Source: Candidatus Omnitrophota bacterium (lineage in GTDB: Bacteria; Omnitrophota; Gorgyraeia; Pluralincolimonadales; Pluralincolimonadaceae). From it: a stretch of DNA of 13,115 nt. How positions within the stretch are numbered: position 1 is the stretch's first letter; every line of letters begins with the position of its first letter. Both the position numbers and the translations under genes were made by a program. Of the stretch, positions 1 through 7,084 are shown in pieces. The notes beneath the pieces were generated by a model, which worked only from the letters and a program-made list of their open reading frames with translations, was not told where the DNA came from and did no database searches. The stretch is taken from positions 1 to 13,115 of the forward strand of contig JAQTVK010000010.1 of the NCBI GenBank assembly GCA_028706795.1, given 5' to 3'.

Positions 1-30
1 AATCGCCCGTCTTTAGCTCACTGGTGAAAA

Positions 31-107
31 TGGTGGGCCCAATAGGACTTGAACCTATGACCCGCTGATTATGAGTCAGCTGCTCTAACCAACTGAGCTA
101 TGGGCCC
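31..107 (-). tRNA. tRNA with anticodon CAT, probably tRNA-Ile2 (reads AUA)
   Basis: The minus strand folds into a complete 77-nt cloverleaf. It has a 7-bp acceptor stem (GGGCCCA/TGGGCCC), D arm GCTC/GAGC, anticodon stem GCTGA/TCAGC around loop CTCATAA, a 5-nt variable loop, T arm ATAGG/CCTAT with TTCAAGT, discriminator A and an encoded CCA. The anticodon is CAT. It is not the initiator, because the acceptor stem starts with a normal G-C pair. Two products remain: elongator Met, or the minor Ile tRNA whose C34 is changed to lysidine by TilS. Acceptor pairs C4-G69 and C5-G68, known as TilS-favouring determinants in Escherichia coli, are present here, so Ile2 is preferred. The genes of the window use ATA for isoleucine often, which requires such a tRNA. 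Confidence 0.93.
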
Positions 108-133
108 GGTAGATTCACGAAAAGCGAATAACT

Positions 134-162
134 ATGATACTATTTTGATGGGGTTTTAGCAA
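134..162 (-). promoter_or_regulatory. Possible sigma-70 promoter for the tRNA
   Basis: On the minus strand TTGCTA (157-162) and TATCAT (134-139) are separated by exactly 17 nt. The -10 box matches the consensus at five of six positions and the -35 box at four of six. Initiation would fall about 20 nt before the mature tRNA 5' end at 107, a normal tRNA leader length. The site lies in the short gap between the polyferredoxin stop codon and the tRNA. The call rests on similarity only. Confidence 0.4.
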
Positions 163-177
163 GCCCAAAATACGGCC

Positions 178-1722
178 TTAAAACGGCGCGACCCTGATCG
201 CCCGGACCGGGCGCGTGGGGCATTTGTTCTGGCATGTCCCGCACCCGACGCAAAGGTTCCCGTCGACAAGCGGCCTTAACACTTCCCTGCCGCCTACGGT
301 CTCCCTCTTTAATTTTATCGCCTTGTCCGCGACCGGGCAATGCTCCTCGCAGACGACGCATTCTTTGTTCTCGGCCCAGGCGATGCATATCGAACGGTCG
401 ACCTGTGCCAGCCCCAGTTTAGTGACTCGTTTCTCGTCCGGTGAGACTTTGCGTATAGCCCCGGTCGGGCAGGTCCTGCCGCAGAGCGTGCAATTGTATT
501 CGCAATATCCTATCTCAGGGACGAGCTGGGGCGTCCATACGCCCTCTATACCGGACTGGAATGAGACGGGTTGGAGACCGTTCGTCGGGCAGACCTTCAT
601 GCAGTTGCCGCACCTTACGCAGCGGTCTATGAATTCGCTCTCTTCCAGCGCGGCAGGCGGCCTTATCACTTTCCTCTCTCTCTTGGAACGCAGCATATCG
701 AACTTAAAACCCAAAGAAGAGACGGCCAATGACGACAGGAGCAAAAAATCCCGCCTGGTTATCCCCTCTTTACCCGCAGGCCCGGTTACGGCCCCGCCGA
801 CATTAATTTTGGCCGGCTTGCCCTGAGCGAAGCCGAAGGGCCATTCGAAGCGGGTGATGTCCGCGGGACAATCGTAGATACAGTCCATGCAAAGGATGCA
901 CTCCCCCTTCGAATATCCCGAATCGTCCCTTATGGCGCCCATCCTGCAGGCGCTTTTGCATCTTCTGCAGTCCTTGCATTCCTTGACCGTCCGTCTCAGA
1001 ACGGCCGCTTTCGCGGTAAGCGCGTATATCGCGCCCAGAGGACAAAGTGACCTGCACCACAGGCGCGGGATAAAAAGCGCCAGCCCGCATATCACGGCGA
1101 AATACATAAAAATGGAAAGAGCGTGCGAGAAGAAATAAACGTTTATGCCTAGCACCGACGACTTAAGGGACCTGTAAAGGTCATAGACCGGCCCGCGCAT
1201 GTTGAGATCTTTGATCAACCACTCGAATGACCTGTCGGCCGCGAACGTGACCGCAGGGATCAGGTTAAGCGAGACGAATCTCGCGAAAATTACGAGCGGA
1301 TCAAAGACCCAGGCCAGCTGTAAACCTGCGACCGCAAATACCGCTATCAAAAGGAGCAGGATGAATTTCGGTTTCCTGGCCCGGGCATTTGCGGCATCTA
1401 TCTCCTCCATCCCCTTTTTGCTTCTTTTGCGGAAATGGCCGGCCGCGTCGATCGCCGCTCCCAGCGGACACATCCATCCGCAGAAAAACCTCCCGAATAC
1501 CAGTGTGAGCGCAAGCATCGCGGCGGCAAATATAAGTCCGGGCAGCAGGACCTTTTCGCTTAAAGAAGTAAATATCATTATTAGGGGGTCGATCTTGAAT
1601 AACAGCTGGGGGGAGATCGGGCCGTTAAGCGGATGCGTCGTAGACCACAGGACGTAGATAAAAAGAAGGAAAAAAACCGACTGCGATATCCTGCGCAGGA
1701 CCACCCATCGTCTTATTTTCAT
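178..1722 (-). CDS. Fused NapH-like/NapG-like membrane polyferredoxin with six probable [4Fe-4S] clusters
   Basis: The 514-aa protein looks like a NapH-type membrane ferredoxin joined to a NapG/MauM-type ferredoxin. Residues 1-220 carry about four membrane helices (near 9-26, 58-76, 120-140, 198-220) and the paired CGWMCPLG (81) and CRSLCPLG (223) motifs of the NapH/NosR/CcoG group. Two ferredoxin motifs follow (C249-C252-C255-C259; C275-C278-C281-C285). A second hydrophobic stretch begins with a Tat-like TRRDFLLLS at 322-330. After it come four more cysteine groups, ending in CP (C368 to C378; C407 to C418; C446 to C462; C491 to C501), the number expected for NapG. Known relatives pass electrons from quinol to periplasmic enzymes; no nitrate reductase gene is visible here, so the partner is unknown. 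The ATG overlaps the DUF362 stop as ATGA, with no clear Shine-Dalgarno sequence, so translation is probably coupled. A palindromic repeat lies within the linker. Confidence 0.88.
   Translation of the reverse strand: MKIRRWVVLRRISQSVFFLLFIYVLWSTTHPLNGPISPQLLFKIDPLIMIFTSLSEKVLLPGLIFAAAMLALTLVFGRFFCGWMCPLGAAIDAAGHFRKRSKKGMEEIDAANARARKPKFILLLLIAVFAVAGLQLAWVFDPLVIFARFVSLNLIPAVTFAADRSFEWLIKDLNMRGPVYDLYRSLKSSVLGINVYFFSHALSIFMYFAVICGLALFIPRLWCRSLCPLGAIYALTAKAAVLRRTVKECKDCRRCKSACRMGAIRDDSGYSKGECILCMDCIYDCPADITRFEWPFGFAQGKPAKINVGGAVTGPAGKEGITRRDFLLLSSLAVSSLGFKFDMLRSKRERKVIRPPAALEESEFIDRCVRCGNCMKVCPTNGLQPVSFQSGIEGVWTPQLVPEIGYCEYNCTLCGRTCPTGAIRKVSPDEKRVTKLGLAQVDRSICIAWAENKECVVCEEHCPVADKAIKLKRETVGGREVLRPLVDGNLCVGCGTCQNKCPTRPVRAIRVAPF
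820..841. repeat. Imperfect palindromic interspersed repeat inside the polyferredoxin gene
   Basis: The core CCCTGAGCGAAGCCGAAGGG is flanked by G and C, giving GCCCT/AGGGC arms. On the coding strand it reads in frame as PFGFAQG (residues 295-301), between the second ferredoxin motif and the Tat-like segment, where the protein is low in conserved residues. From general knowledge, near-identical short palindromes of the type CCCTTCGNCTTCGCTCAGGG are scattered through many bacterial and candidate-phylum genomes, including inside coding linkers. Only one copy is visible in this window, so assignment to a repeat family is by recognition, not by copy number. Confidence 0.6.
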
Positions 1723-2699
1723 GCGAGGCGCGGACCGAGCACTTCTATATCCGCCTTATCCAGGTCCGCGCTCCCGAAATTGCGCCGCACCGCGACTTTT
1801 ATGTTCTCGATCGAGAGCGGGTCAAATCCGGCTAAACGCGCCGCGTAGGCGTCGGCCAGCGTCGGGTCGGTTGCGACTATCAGGGAATCGAGCCTCTTTA
1901 CGTCGTTAACGTTCCCGCCGGTCGGGCCGTTCCTGTATAAATACCTGAAGGCATCGATGACCGTGAGGTCGGGGTTGATGAAATCCGTCAGGTCTACTAT
2001 CTTAACAGCTATATTCTGGTGGATAAGCCCGCGGTTCCCGGTGCAGACGCCCATAAGGTTCTTCATTGAAAGGGTCAATTTCGTCAGGCCGTGATGCTTA
2101 AGGATAGGGACATTTATGAATGTATCGCATTCTATAGCGTCCCTCAGGACCGGCCAACCCTCCATCGGGCTCGCGTATTTGAACTTAGCTTTTACGGTGT
2201 CCCAATCATCGGGAAAATAAATATTCGCGCCTTTTTCCTTCGCGGCCTTCTGTATGCCGCTGTTCTCGTAGCTGCGCCGCGCGTCGCTGCATGGCACGTC
2301 GAATATGTTGACCCTCCTCGCGCCCGCCTTAAAACAGAGGTCGATGAGCGCGGCAACGACAAGGGGATTTGTATTCGCGGCCTGTTCGGGCGTGCGGTCC
2401 CATCCGATATTCGGTTTTATGACCACGACACCGTTCTTCTTGACGAACCTCTCCATCCCGCCCATCGCCTCGACCGCCCTGGCGGTCATCCCGTACGGGT
2501 CTTCGCCCTTCGCGCATACGAGGTCGTGCTTTCCTTTTATATTCTTCTTCGGACGGCCGTTTGAGGACGAGGCTTCCGCGAAAACGGTCCTCGCCGCGGA
2601 AACAAAATTGCCGGCGGCAATGAATGCCAGACCGGCAATTGAGACCTTCAGGAAATTGCGGCGCGTTATATTATCGTTATTAAGCGGTATTCTCCTCAC
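1719..2699 (-). CDS. DUF362 family protein with Tat signal
   Basis: The 326-aa protein begins with a Tat-type leader: TRRNFLK at residues 12-18, then a hydrophobic core ending near VSAA. The rest matches DUF362, with KPNIGW near residue 95, the block NVPILKHHGLTKLTLSMKN followed by LMGVCTGNRG in the middle, and VIDAFRYLYRNGPTGG towards the end. DUF362 proteins are often found with ferredoxin domains or genes; their reaction is not firmly established. The next gene is a polyferredoxin sharing 4 nt, and both carry Tat-like motifs, so a periplasmic redox pair is inferred. The start is GTG, 20 nt inside the rpoD 3' end, and an in-frame TAG lies directly before it, so no longer form is possible. 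AGGAG lies just after the GTG rather than before it, so reinitiation after rpoD is likely. Confidence 0.87.
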   Translation of the reverse strand: MRRIPLNNDNITRRNFLKVSIAGLAFIAAGNFVSAARTVFAEASSSNGRPKKNIKGKHDLVCAKGEDPYGMTARAVEAMGGMERFVKKNGVVVIKPNIGWDRTPEQAANTNPLVVAALIDLCFKAGARRVNIFDVPCSDARRSYENSGIQKAAKEKGANIYFPDDWDTVKAKFKYASPMEGWPVLRDAIECDTFINVPILKHHGLTKLTLSMKNLMGVCTGNRGLIHQNIAVKIVDLTDFINPDLTVIDAFRYLYRNGPTGGNVNDVKRLDSLIVATDPTLADAYAARLAGFDPLSIENIKVAVRRNFGSADLDKADIEVLGPRLA

Positions 2700-4335
2700 C
2701 TAACCCGAGCCCCATCTCTAAGAATGTCTTTAGTTTCTTGGAACGTATGGGATGGCGTAATTTGCGCAGCGCTTTCGCCTCTATCTGCCTGACCCTCTCG
2801 CGGGTGACGTTGAATATCGAACCGACCTCTTCAAGGGTGCGCGGGCAGCCGTCTCCTATCCCGAAACGGAGCTTCAACACTTTCTTCTCCCTTTCGGTGA
2901 GCGTGGTCAGGACATCCTCGAGCTGTTCCTTCAACATCGAATAAGCGGTCGCGTTAGCCGGCGATATCGCCCTCTTGTCCTCTATGAAATCCCCGAAATG
3001 CGTGTCGCCTTCGTCGCCGACGGGCGTCTGAAGCGATATCGGCTCCTGCGCTATCTTTAATATGCCGCGGACCTTCTCAGTCGCCATCCGCATCGAATGC
3101 GCGATCTCTTCCGGGAGCGGCTCGCGGCCTGTCTCCTGCACCAGGTTGCGCGAAACGCGGATGAGCTTATTTATCGTCTCGGTCATATGGACCGGGATGC
3201 GGATGGTGCGCGCCTGGTCGGCGATCGCGCGGGTTATCGCCTGCCTTATCCACCATGTGGCGTATGTGGAAAATTTATATCCCCTCTCATATTCGAACTT
3301 ATCGACCGCGCGCATGAGCCCGATATTGCCTTCCTGGATGAGATCGAGGAACGAGAGCCCCCTGTTCGTGTATTTCTTCGCGATCGAGACGACGAGCCTT
3401 AAATTGGCCTCGACGAGTTTCTTCTGCGCGCTCTCGAACTGCCTCTCGCGCCTCCTTATATACGCTATGCGGTCCTTTATCCTGAGAAGCGGCTCGCAGA
3501 AATCCCTTATTACCTGGCGCTTCCTATCCTTGAGGCCGGATATCTGGCCGCGCGAACCCTTGCTGCTTAACCTTATGACGTCCCTGTCTATCTTCTCTAT
3601 CTCATACAGGAGGTACTTCATCTTCGCGGCGAGGTCTTCCACGACCGAGGTGGAGAACTTGAACTCCATAAGGAGCGGCACGAGGTTCGTGGTCTTTTTG
3701 GCGCCGCGCAGCCTCTTCATCAGCCGCTGGATCTTCTTCACCACCTTCTCGATCTTTTCGGTCGGGTCTATGTCCACGACCTCGTCTATATTGACCTGCC
3801 TGGCGAGGATATCGTTGACGAGCCGCAGTATCTCCTTCCTGCAGAAACAGCATTCGAAGACCGACTCCCTGAACCGCATCTCGGCTTCCTTGATCTTCTT
3901 GGCGAGCTCCAATTCCTGCTCGCGCGTCAGAAGCGAGATCTGCCCCATCTGTTTGAGGTACATGCGGACGGGGTCTTCCATCTGGGCCATGCGAGGGATC
4001 TCTTCCGCCTCGGGTTCCGGCTTATGGGCCTTCTCTTCTTCTTCCTCGAGGCCTTCTTCCTTGAGCTCTTTCTCCTCGTCGGCATCGATTATCTCGATCT
4101 TTTCCTTGTCAAGGACGGCAAAGATCTCGTCGATATCCTCGGACGAAGTGACCTCTTCCGGCAACAGGTTGTTGACCTCCTCGAACGTGAGGTGCCCTTT
4201 CTCCTTGCCGAGCGCTATAAGCTTCTCGAGGCCTTTTATCCTCTTCCTTATATCGGCTTTCTTCGTTGTCTTCTTCGCGGCCTTCTTCGTTGTCTTCTTC
4301 ACAGCCTTCATCTCCTTGCGAAATCTTTTTGGCAT
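2680..4335 (-). CDS. rpoD: Primary sigma factor RpoD/SigA
   Basis: This is the housekeeping sigma factor that directs RNA polymerase to -35/-10 promoters. In the 551-aa reading, a basic tail (1-33) precedes region 1.1 (about 34-85) and an acidic linker (86-113). Region 1.2 starts near 120 (DPVRMYLKQMG) and is followed by a non-conserved insert of about 150 residues containing CCFC at 162-165. Regions 2.1-2.4 (about 308-385) include NLRLVVSIAKKY, DLIQEGNIGLMRAVDKF and STYATWWIRQAITRAI. Region 3 follows, and region 4 ends with TLEEVGSIFNVTRERVRQIE. The extra region 1.1 and high conservation mark it as the primary sigma. The frame opens at 4335, overlapping dnaG by 28 nt. A second ATG at 4311 makes a 4-nt ATGA overlap with the dnaG stop and is equally plausible; AAGGAG lies directly before it, which is too close for a normal site. 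dnaG-rpoD linkage is the classical macromolecular-synthesis arrangement. Confidence 0.97.
   Translation of the reverse strand: MPKRFRKEMKAVKKTTKKAAKKTTKKADIRKRIKGLEKLIALGKEKGHLTFEEVNNLLPEEVTSSEDIDEIFAVLDKEKIEIIDADEEKELKEEGLEEEEEKAHKPEPEAEEIPRMAQMEDPVRMYLKQMGQISLLTREQELELAKKIKEAEMRFRESVFECCFCRKEILRLVNDILARQVNIDEVVDIDPTEKIEKVVKKIQRLMKRLRGAKKTTNLVPLLMEFKFSTSVVEDLAAKMKYLLYEIEKIDRDVIRLSSKGSRGQISGLKDRKRQVIRDFCEPLLRIKDRIAYIRRRERQFESAQKKLVEANLRLVVSIAKKYTNRGLSFLDLIQEGNIGLMRAVDKFEYERGYKFSTYATWWIRQAITRAIADQARTIRIPVHMTETINKLIRVSRNLVQETGREPLPEEIAHSMRMATEKVRGILKIAQEPISLQTPVGDEGDTHFGDFIEDKRAISPANATAYSMLKEQLEDVLTTLTEREKKVLKLRFGIGDGCPRTLEEVGSIFNVTRERVRQIEAKALRKLRHPIRSKKLKTFLEMGLGLGEENTA
4261..4308 (-). repeat. 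Two 24-nt tandem repeats coding the lysine-rich tail of RpoD
   Basis: Positions 4261-4284 and 4285-4308 match at 22 of 24 bases. Each codes for the octapeptide type KKTTKKAx at the N-terminus of the sigma factor. The tail is histone-H1-like in composition. Similar lysine/alanine tails are known on some actinobacterial primary sigma factors. The repeat probably arose by slippage or unequal exchange. Confidence 0.8.
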
Positions 4336-6080
4336 TTTACCAGGCCGCTGTATTCGGCGACCAGTTGGGTGACGCGTTTCTCGTCGCCCATCATCTGGGC
4401 GGCCTTTATCAAATTCTGCAGTTCCGAGAGCCTCGACTTCCCGTTATTGCACCGCATCCACCTTATGCAATCCGAGAGGTTCTTGGCCCTGTCCTTTATG
4501 TCATCCGTAAGGCTCGTAGCTTCAGCTATAAGCGCCGTCAGCTCGCTCTCCGCGAGCTTATTTATCAATTGGGCCGGCTTGAAAGATTTACCGTCCCCGT
4601 ATGAACTGAAAATCTCTTCCGCTATCTTCCGCGTCCCCCCGTCCGTAAAATCCTCGGCCTTCAAGGCCTCCTTGACCTGGGCGATCGTCTCGGGGTCGTC
4701 GAGCATCAGCCCTATTATTATCTTCTCGGCCATCGCCGCCTGGGACTTCCCGGCCGACGAAGAGAGTTCCTCGGAAGGCTCGTATTCGCGGTCCGGCCTG
4801 ACCTTCTTTAACTCTGAAAGCAGGGCGCCTTCGCTCACCTGCAGCCTCTCGCCGAGCCTTTTCACATATTCGGATTTCAGGACCGCGTCGGACACCTTCG
4901 CTATCGTCGGAAGCATCTCAGCGCACATCTTAGCCTTATCCGACGATCTCTTCGCGTCGTATCTCGAGGCGAGGACACCCAGCTTGTAATCAAAAAGATC
5001 CGCGGCTCCGGCTATCAGGGAATCGAACTCGCCTGCCCCTTTGGCCCTCACGAACGAATCCGGGTCGAAGCCCTTCGGCAGCGTCGCGACCCTGACCTGC
5101 ATCCCTTCCTGCAGGAATATGTCGAGGCCGCGCAGCGAGGCCGCTTCCCCGGCCGAATCGCCGTCGTAGAGCATGACGACGTTCTTGGTGTATCTTTTTA
5201 TAAGCCTCGCCTGGAGTTCGGTAAGGCTCGTGCCGAGCGAAGCCGCTATATTCGTTATCCCATTCTGGTAAGGGACCAGGAAATCGAGATAGCCCTCGAC
5301 TATTATGCAGAAATCCTTTTCTTTTACCGCCTGAAGCGAAAAATTAAAGCCGTAGAGATGCCTGCTCTTTATATATACTTCCGTCTCCGGGGAATTTATG
5401 TATTTCGGCAGCGAATTGTCAAGGACCCTCGCCCCGAACGCCACGACCCTGTTCTTGATGTCGAAGATCGGGAATATTATCTTGTTGCGGAACCTGTCGT
5501 AATGGCCGCCTCCCTCTCGCGGCATGACCAACCCGGCGCGCTCAAGCAGTTCGACGCTTACCCCTTTGCCTTTCGCGAAATTTATAAGGCCGCTCCAGTC
5601 GTCAGGCGCGAATCCCAGCTTGGCTTTAGCGGCAATATCATCGCTTACGCCCCGTTCCTTCAGGTAAGAGGCGGCGCGCCTGCCCGCGTCGGTCCCTGAG
5701 AGCATCGACGAATAAAAAGAGGCCGCCAGTTCGTTGAGTTTATATATCTGGAGGGCATATCCGCTCGTCTCGAACTGCGACCGCGTAAAACGCGGTAACT
5801 CCACGCCTGTCTTTTCCGCGAGGGCCCTGACCGCCTCGGGGAAGTCGAGATTCTCCATCTTCATCACAAAACCGAAGACGTTGCCTCCTGCTCCGCACCC
5901 GAAACAGTGGAATATCTGTTTCGAAGGGCTGACCATGAACGAGGGGGTCTTCTCTTTATGGAAGGGGCAGTTCGCCTTGTAATTCCTTCCCGCGCGCCTG
6001 AGCGGGATATAGCTCCCGACTATCTCGACTATATCGGCTTTGCTTTGTATCTCTTCTAAGACCTGTTCCGAAAACGCCAT
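4308..6080 (-). CDS. dnaG: DNA primase DnaG
   Basis: DnaG makes the RNA primers for replication at the fork with DnaB helicase. At 590 aa it has normal length. The N-terminal CHC2 zinc finger has C38-x2-H41 and C59-x2-C62 (CPFHKEKTPSF, FHCFGCGAGGNVFGF). The RNA polymerase core follows (DRFRNKIIFPIFDIKNRVVAFGAR split across 195-218). The TOPRIM domain shows the catalytic E262 in IIVEGYLD and D306/D308 in LYDGDSAGE, with SLGTSLT between them. The poorly conserved C-terminal part (about 440-590) fits the DnaB-interaction domain. The ATG at 6080 lies 4 nt after the Nif3-like stop; AAGGAT is about 12 nt upstream, so the site is weak and coupling is likely. The 3' end overlaps the rpoD start region. 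All motif residues are intact. Confidence 0.98.
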   Translation of the reverse strand: MAFSEQVLEEIQSKADIVEIVGSYIPLRRAGRNYKANCPFHKEKTPSFMVSPSKQIFHCFGCGAGGNVFGFVMKMENLDFPEAVRALAEKTGVELPRFTRSQFETSGYALQIYKLNELAASFYSSMLSGTDAGRRAASYLKERGVSDDIAAKAKLGFAPDDWSGLINFAKGKGVSVELLERAGLVMPREGGGHYDRFRNKIIFPIFDIKNRVVAFGARVLDNSLPKYINSPETEVYIKSRHLYGFNFSLQAVKEKDFCIIVEGYLDFLVPYQNGITNIAASLGTSLTELQARLIKRYTKNVVMLYDGDSAGEAASLRGLDIFLQEGMQVRVATLPKGFDPDSFVRAKGAGEFDSLIAGAADLFDYKLGVLASRYDAKRSSDKAKMCAEMLPTIAKVSDAVLKSEYVKRLGERLQVSEGALLSELKKVRPDREYEPSEELSSSAGKSQAAMAEKIIIGLMLDDPETIAQVKEALKAEDFTDGGTRKIAEEIFSSYGDGKSFKPAQLINKLAESELTALIAEATSLTDDIKDRAKNLSDCIRWMRCNNGKSRLSELQNLIKAAQMMGDEKRVTQLVAEYSGLVKCQKDFARR

Positions 6081-6084
6081 TGCA

Positions 6085-7038
6085 TTAACGGCTTATCCTT
6101 TCGAATCCCGCGGTGCCGATGAACTCGATCTTATCCTCTTTCACGACCTTGTCGAAAAGGAGGTTCAAGCCGAGGTTATCGCTCGAGATATGCCCGGCTA
6201 TTACGATATTCAGGTGGCCCTTCTGGACGTTCTTGAAATGCTCCTCGCCCAGATGCATACAGATTATCGTCCCGACGCCTGCGGCCTCGAGTTTCTCGAA
6301 CATATCCTTCGGCCCCTCGGTCCCGCCGGTCATGTCTACGAATATCTTTCCCGGCCTGTTCCTCGGCTCGCCGAAGAGTATCCTCGGCCCGGCGTTGCGT
6401 TTCGCAGCGTTCCTGTATTCGGGTATCTCCCTCAATATCTCGACCACCTCGCTTAATACCTCGGGCTTCTTGCTGTCAAAGATTTTCTGGAGATAGCTCG
6501 TGACGTGGTTATCGGCCGGCGTGTGGATGCACATCATCGGCAGGCCCAGGAGTTTCGCGGCATCGACCGCCCTCGTGTGGTTCCCGCCTAATACGCGGCG
6601 CTCGACTTCCTTTATCCTGTCCCTCATGAGCCCCTCGGCTGTATTTATCGGGACTCCGAACTTGTACCAGATATCCGGCTGCATATTCATCACTTCGTAA
6701 AAATTTGCCATCGCGCTCCCCTCGGGATGATGCGCGAGCACGAGGTCTATCTTTTTGCCCTTTTCATTCAACCTATCGGCAAGCAATACCTCGGCCGTTT
6801 CCATATCCACTCCGACGAGCGCTTTCTTGATCTCCGCCGAGCCCTCGCCGTTCAGTATGCGCGTGTCAGCATAGGGATTGGTAAGCCTTTCCTTATCGAA
6901 AAACTCCCTGTCCTTCTCCTTAAGCGCCTCATATTCTCTCTTGACCCTGGCGAGCGCCTTCGCGATCGCTTCCTTGCCGCGCGGGTCGGCGGCCATCCCT
7001 TCCGTTACAGCGAAATCATATAGTTTAGATAATTTCAA
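6085..7038 (-). CDS. Nif3-family (NGG1p interacting factor 3-like) protein
   Basis: This 317-aa protein belongs to a divergent bacterial branch of the Nif3/YbgI/YqfO family, whose members bind a two-metal centre; their reaction is not settled. Visible ligand candidates are H103-H104 in VLAHHPEG, H172 and D176 in CIHTPADN, and H283 in IAGHISSDNLG. The usual final H-x3-E motif appears here as H283-x3-D287. Other conserved-looking blocks are NPYADTRIL (54-62), NHTRAVDAAKLLGLP (153-167) and CMHLGEEHF (260-268). The start is TTG at 7038, chosen because AGGAGG (7044-7049) lies 5 nt upstream and no in-frame ATG lies near. It is 46 nt after cvpA and 4 nt before dnaG. In Firmicutes a Nif3 homologue (yqfO) also sits close to dnaG-sigA, so the linkage may be meaningful. 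The gene name is not certain. Confidence 0.85.
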   Translation of the reverse strand: MKLSKLYDFAVTEGMAADPRGKEAIAKALARVKREYEALKEKDREFFDKERLTNPYADTRILNGEGSAEIKKALVGVDMETAEVLLADRLNEKGKKIDLVLAHHPEGSAMANFYEVMNMQPDIWYKFGVPINTAEGLMRDRIKEVERRVLGGNHTRAVDAAKLLGLPMMCIHTPADNHVTSYLQKIFDSKKPEVLSEVVEILREIPEYRNAAKRNAGPRILFGEPRNRPGKIFVDMTGGTEGPKDMFEKLEAAGVGTIICMHLGEEHFKNVQKGHLNIVIAGHISSDNLGLNLLFDKVVKEDKIEFIGTAGFERISR

Positions 7039-7043
7039 TTTAT

Positions 7044-7049
7044 CCTCCT
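7044..7049 (-). promoter_or_regulatory. Shine-Dalgarno sequence fixing the TTG start of the nif3-like gene
   Basis: A perfect AGGAGG on the minus strand is followed by 5 nt (ATAAA) and then the TTG at 7036-7038. The protein N-terminus MKLSKLYDFAV fits the family start, so this uncommon start codon is well supported. Confidence 0.85.
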
Positions 7050-7084
7050 GTGGTCTTATCGAAAAATGGGGTTTCCCGCTCCGC

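Noticed and set aside
1..8. Start of a second tRNA on the minus strand (GGGCGATT)
   Set aside because: Eight bases are too few to support a tRNA feature, so it is kept only as an observation.
108..177. Rho-independent terminator after the polyferredoxin gene
   Set aside because: GGGCTTGCTAAAACCCC flanked by TTTT and AAAA gives only a weak, bulged 3-bp GC stem with no clean U tract.
1877..1891. 15-nt match to 5012-5026 (DUF362 gene and dnaG)
   Set aside because: Both encode a similar DSLI peptide in the same codons and have unrelated surroundings. This is expected by chance and codon bias.
3062..4372. Long plus-strand open frame of 436 codons opposite rpoD
   Set aside because: It is the antisense shadow of a clear rpoD gene, is rich in Ser/Arg/Leu and has no recognisable domain. 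The same holds for plus-strand frames at 215-826 and 4024-4989.
5234..5246. Second copy of the interspersed palindrome (GAGCGAAGCC) in dnaG
   Set aside because: Only the central ten bases match. The CCCT/AGGG arms are missing and the protein is ordinary TOPRIM sequence.
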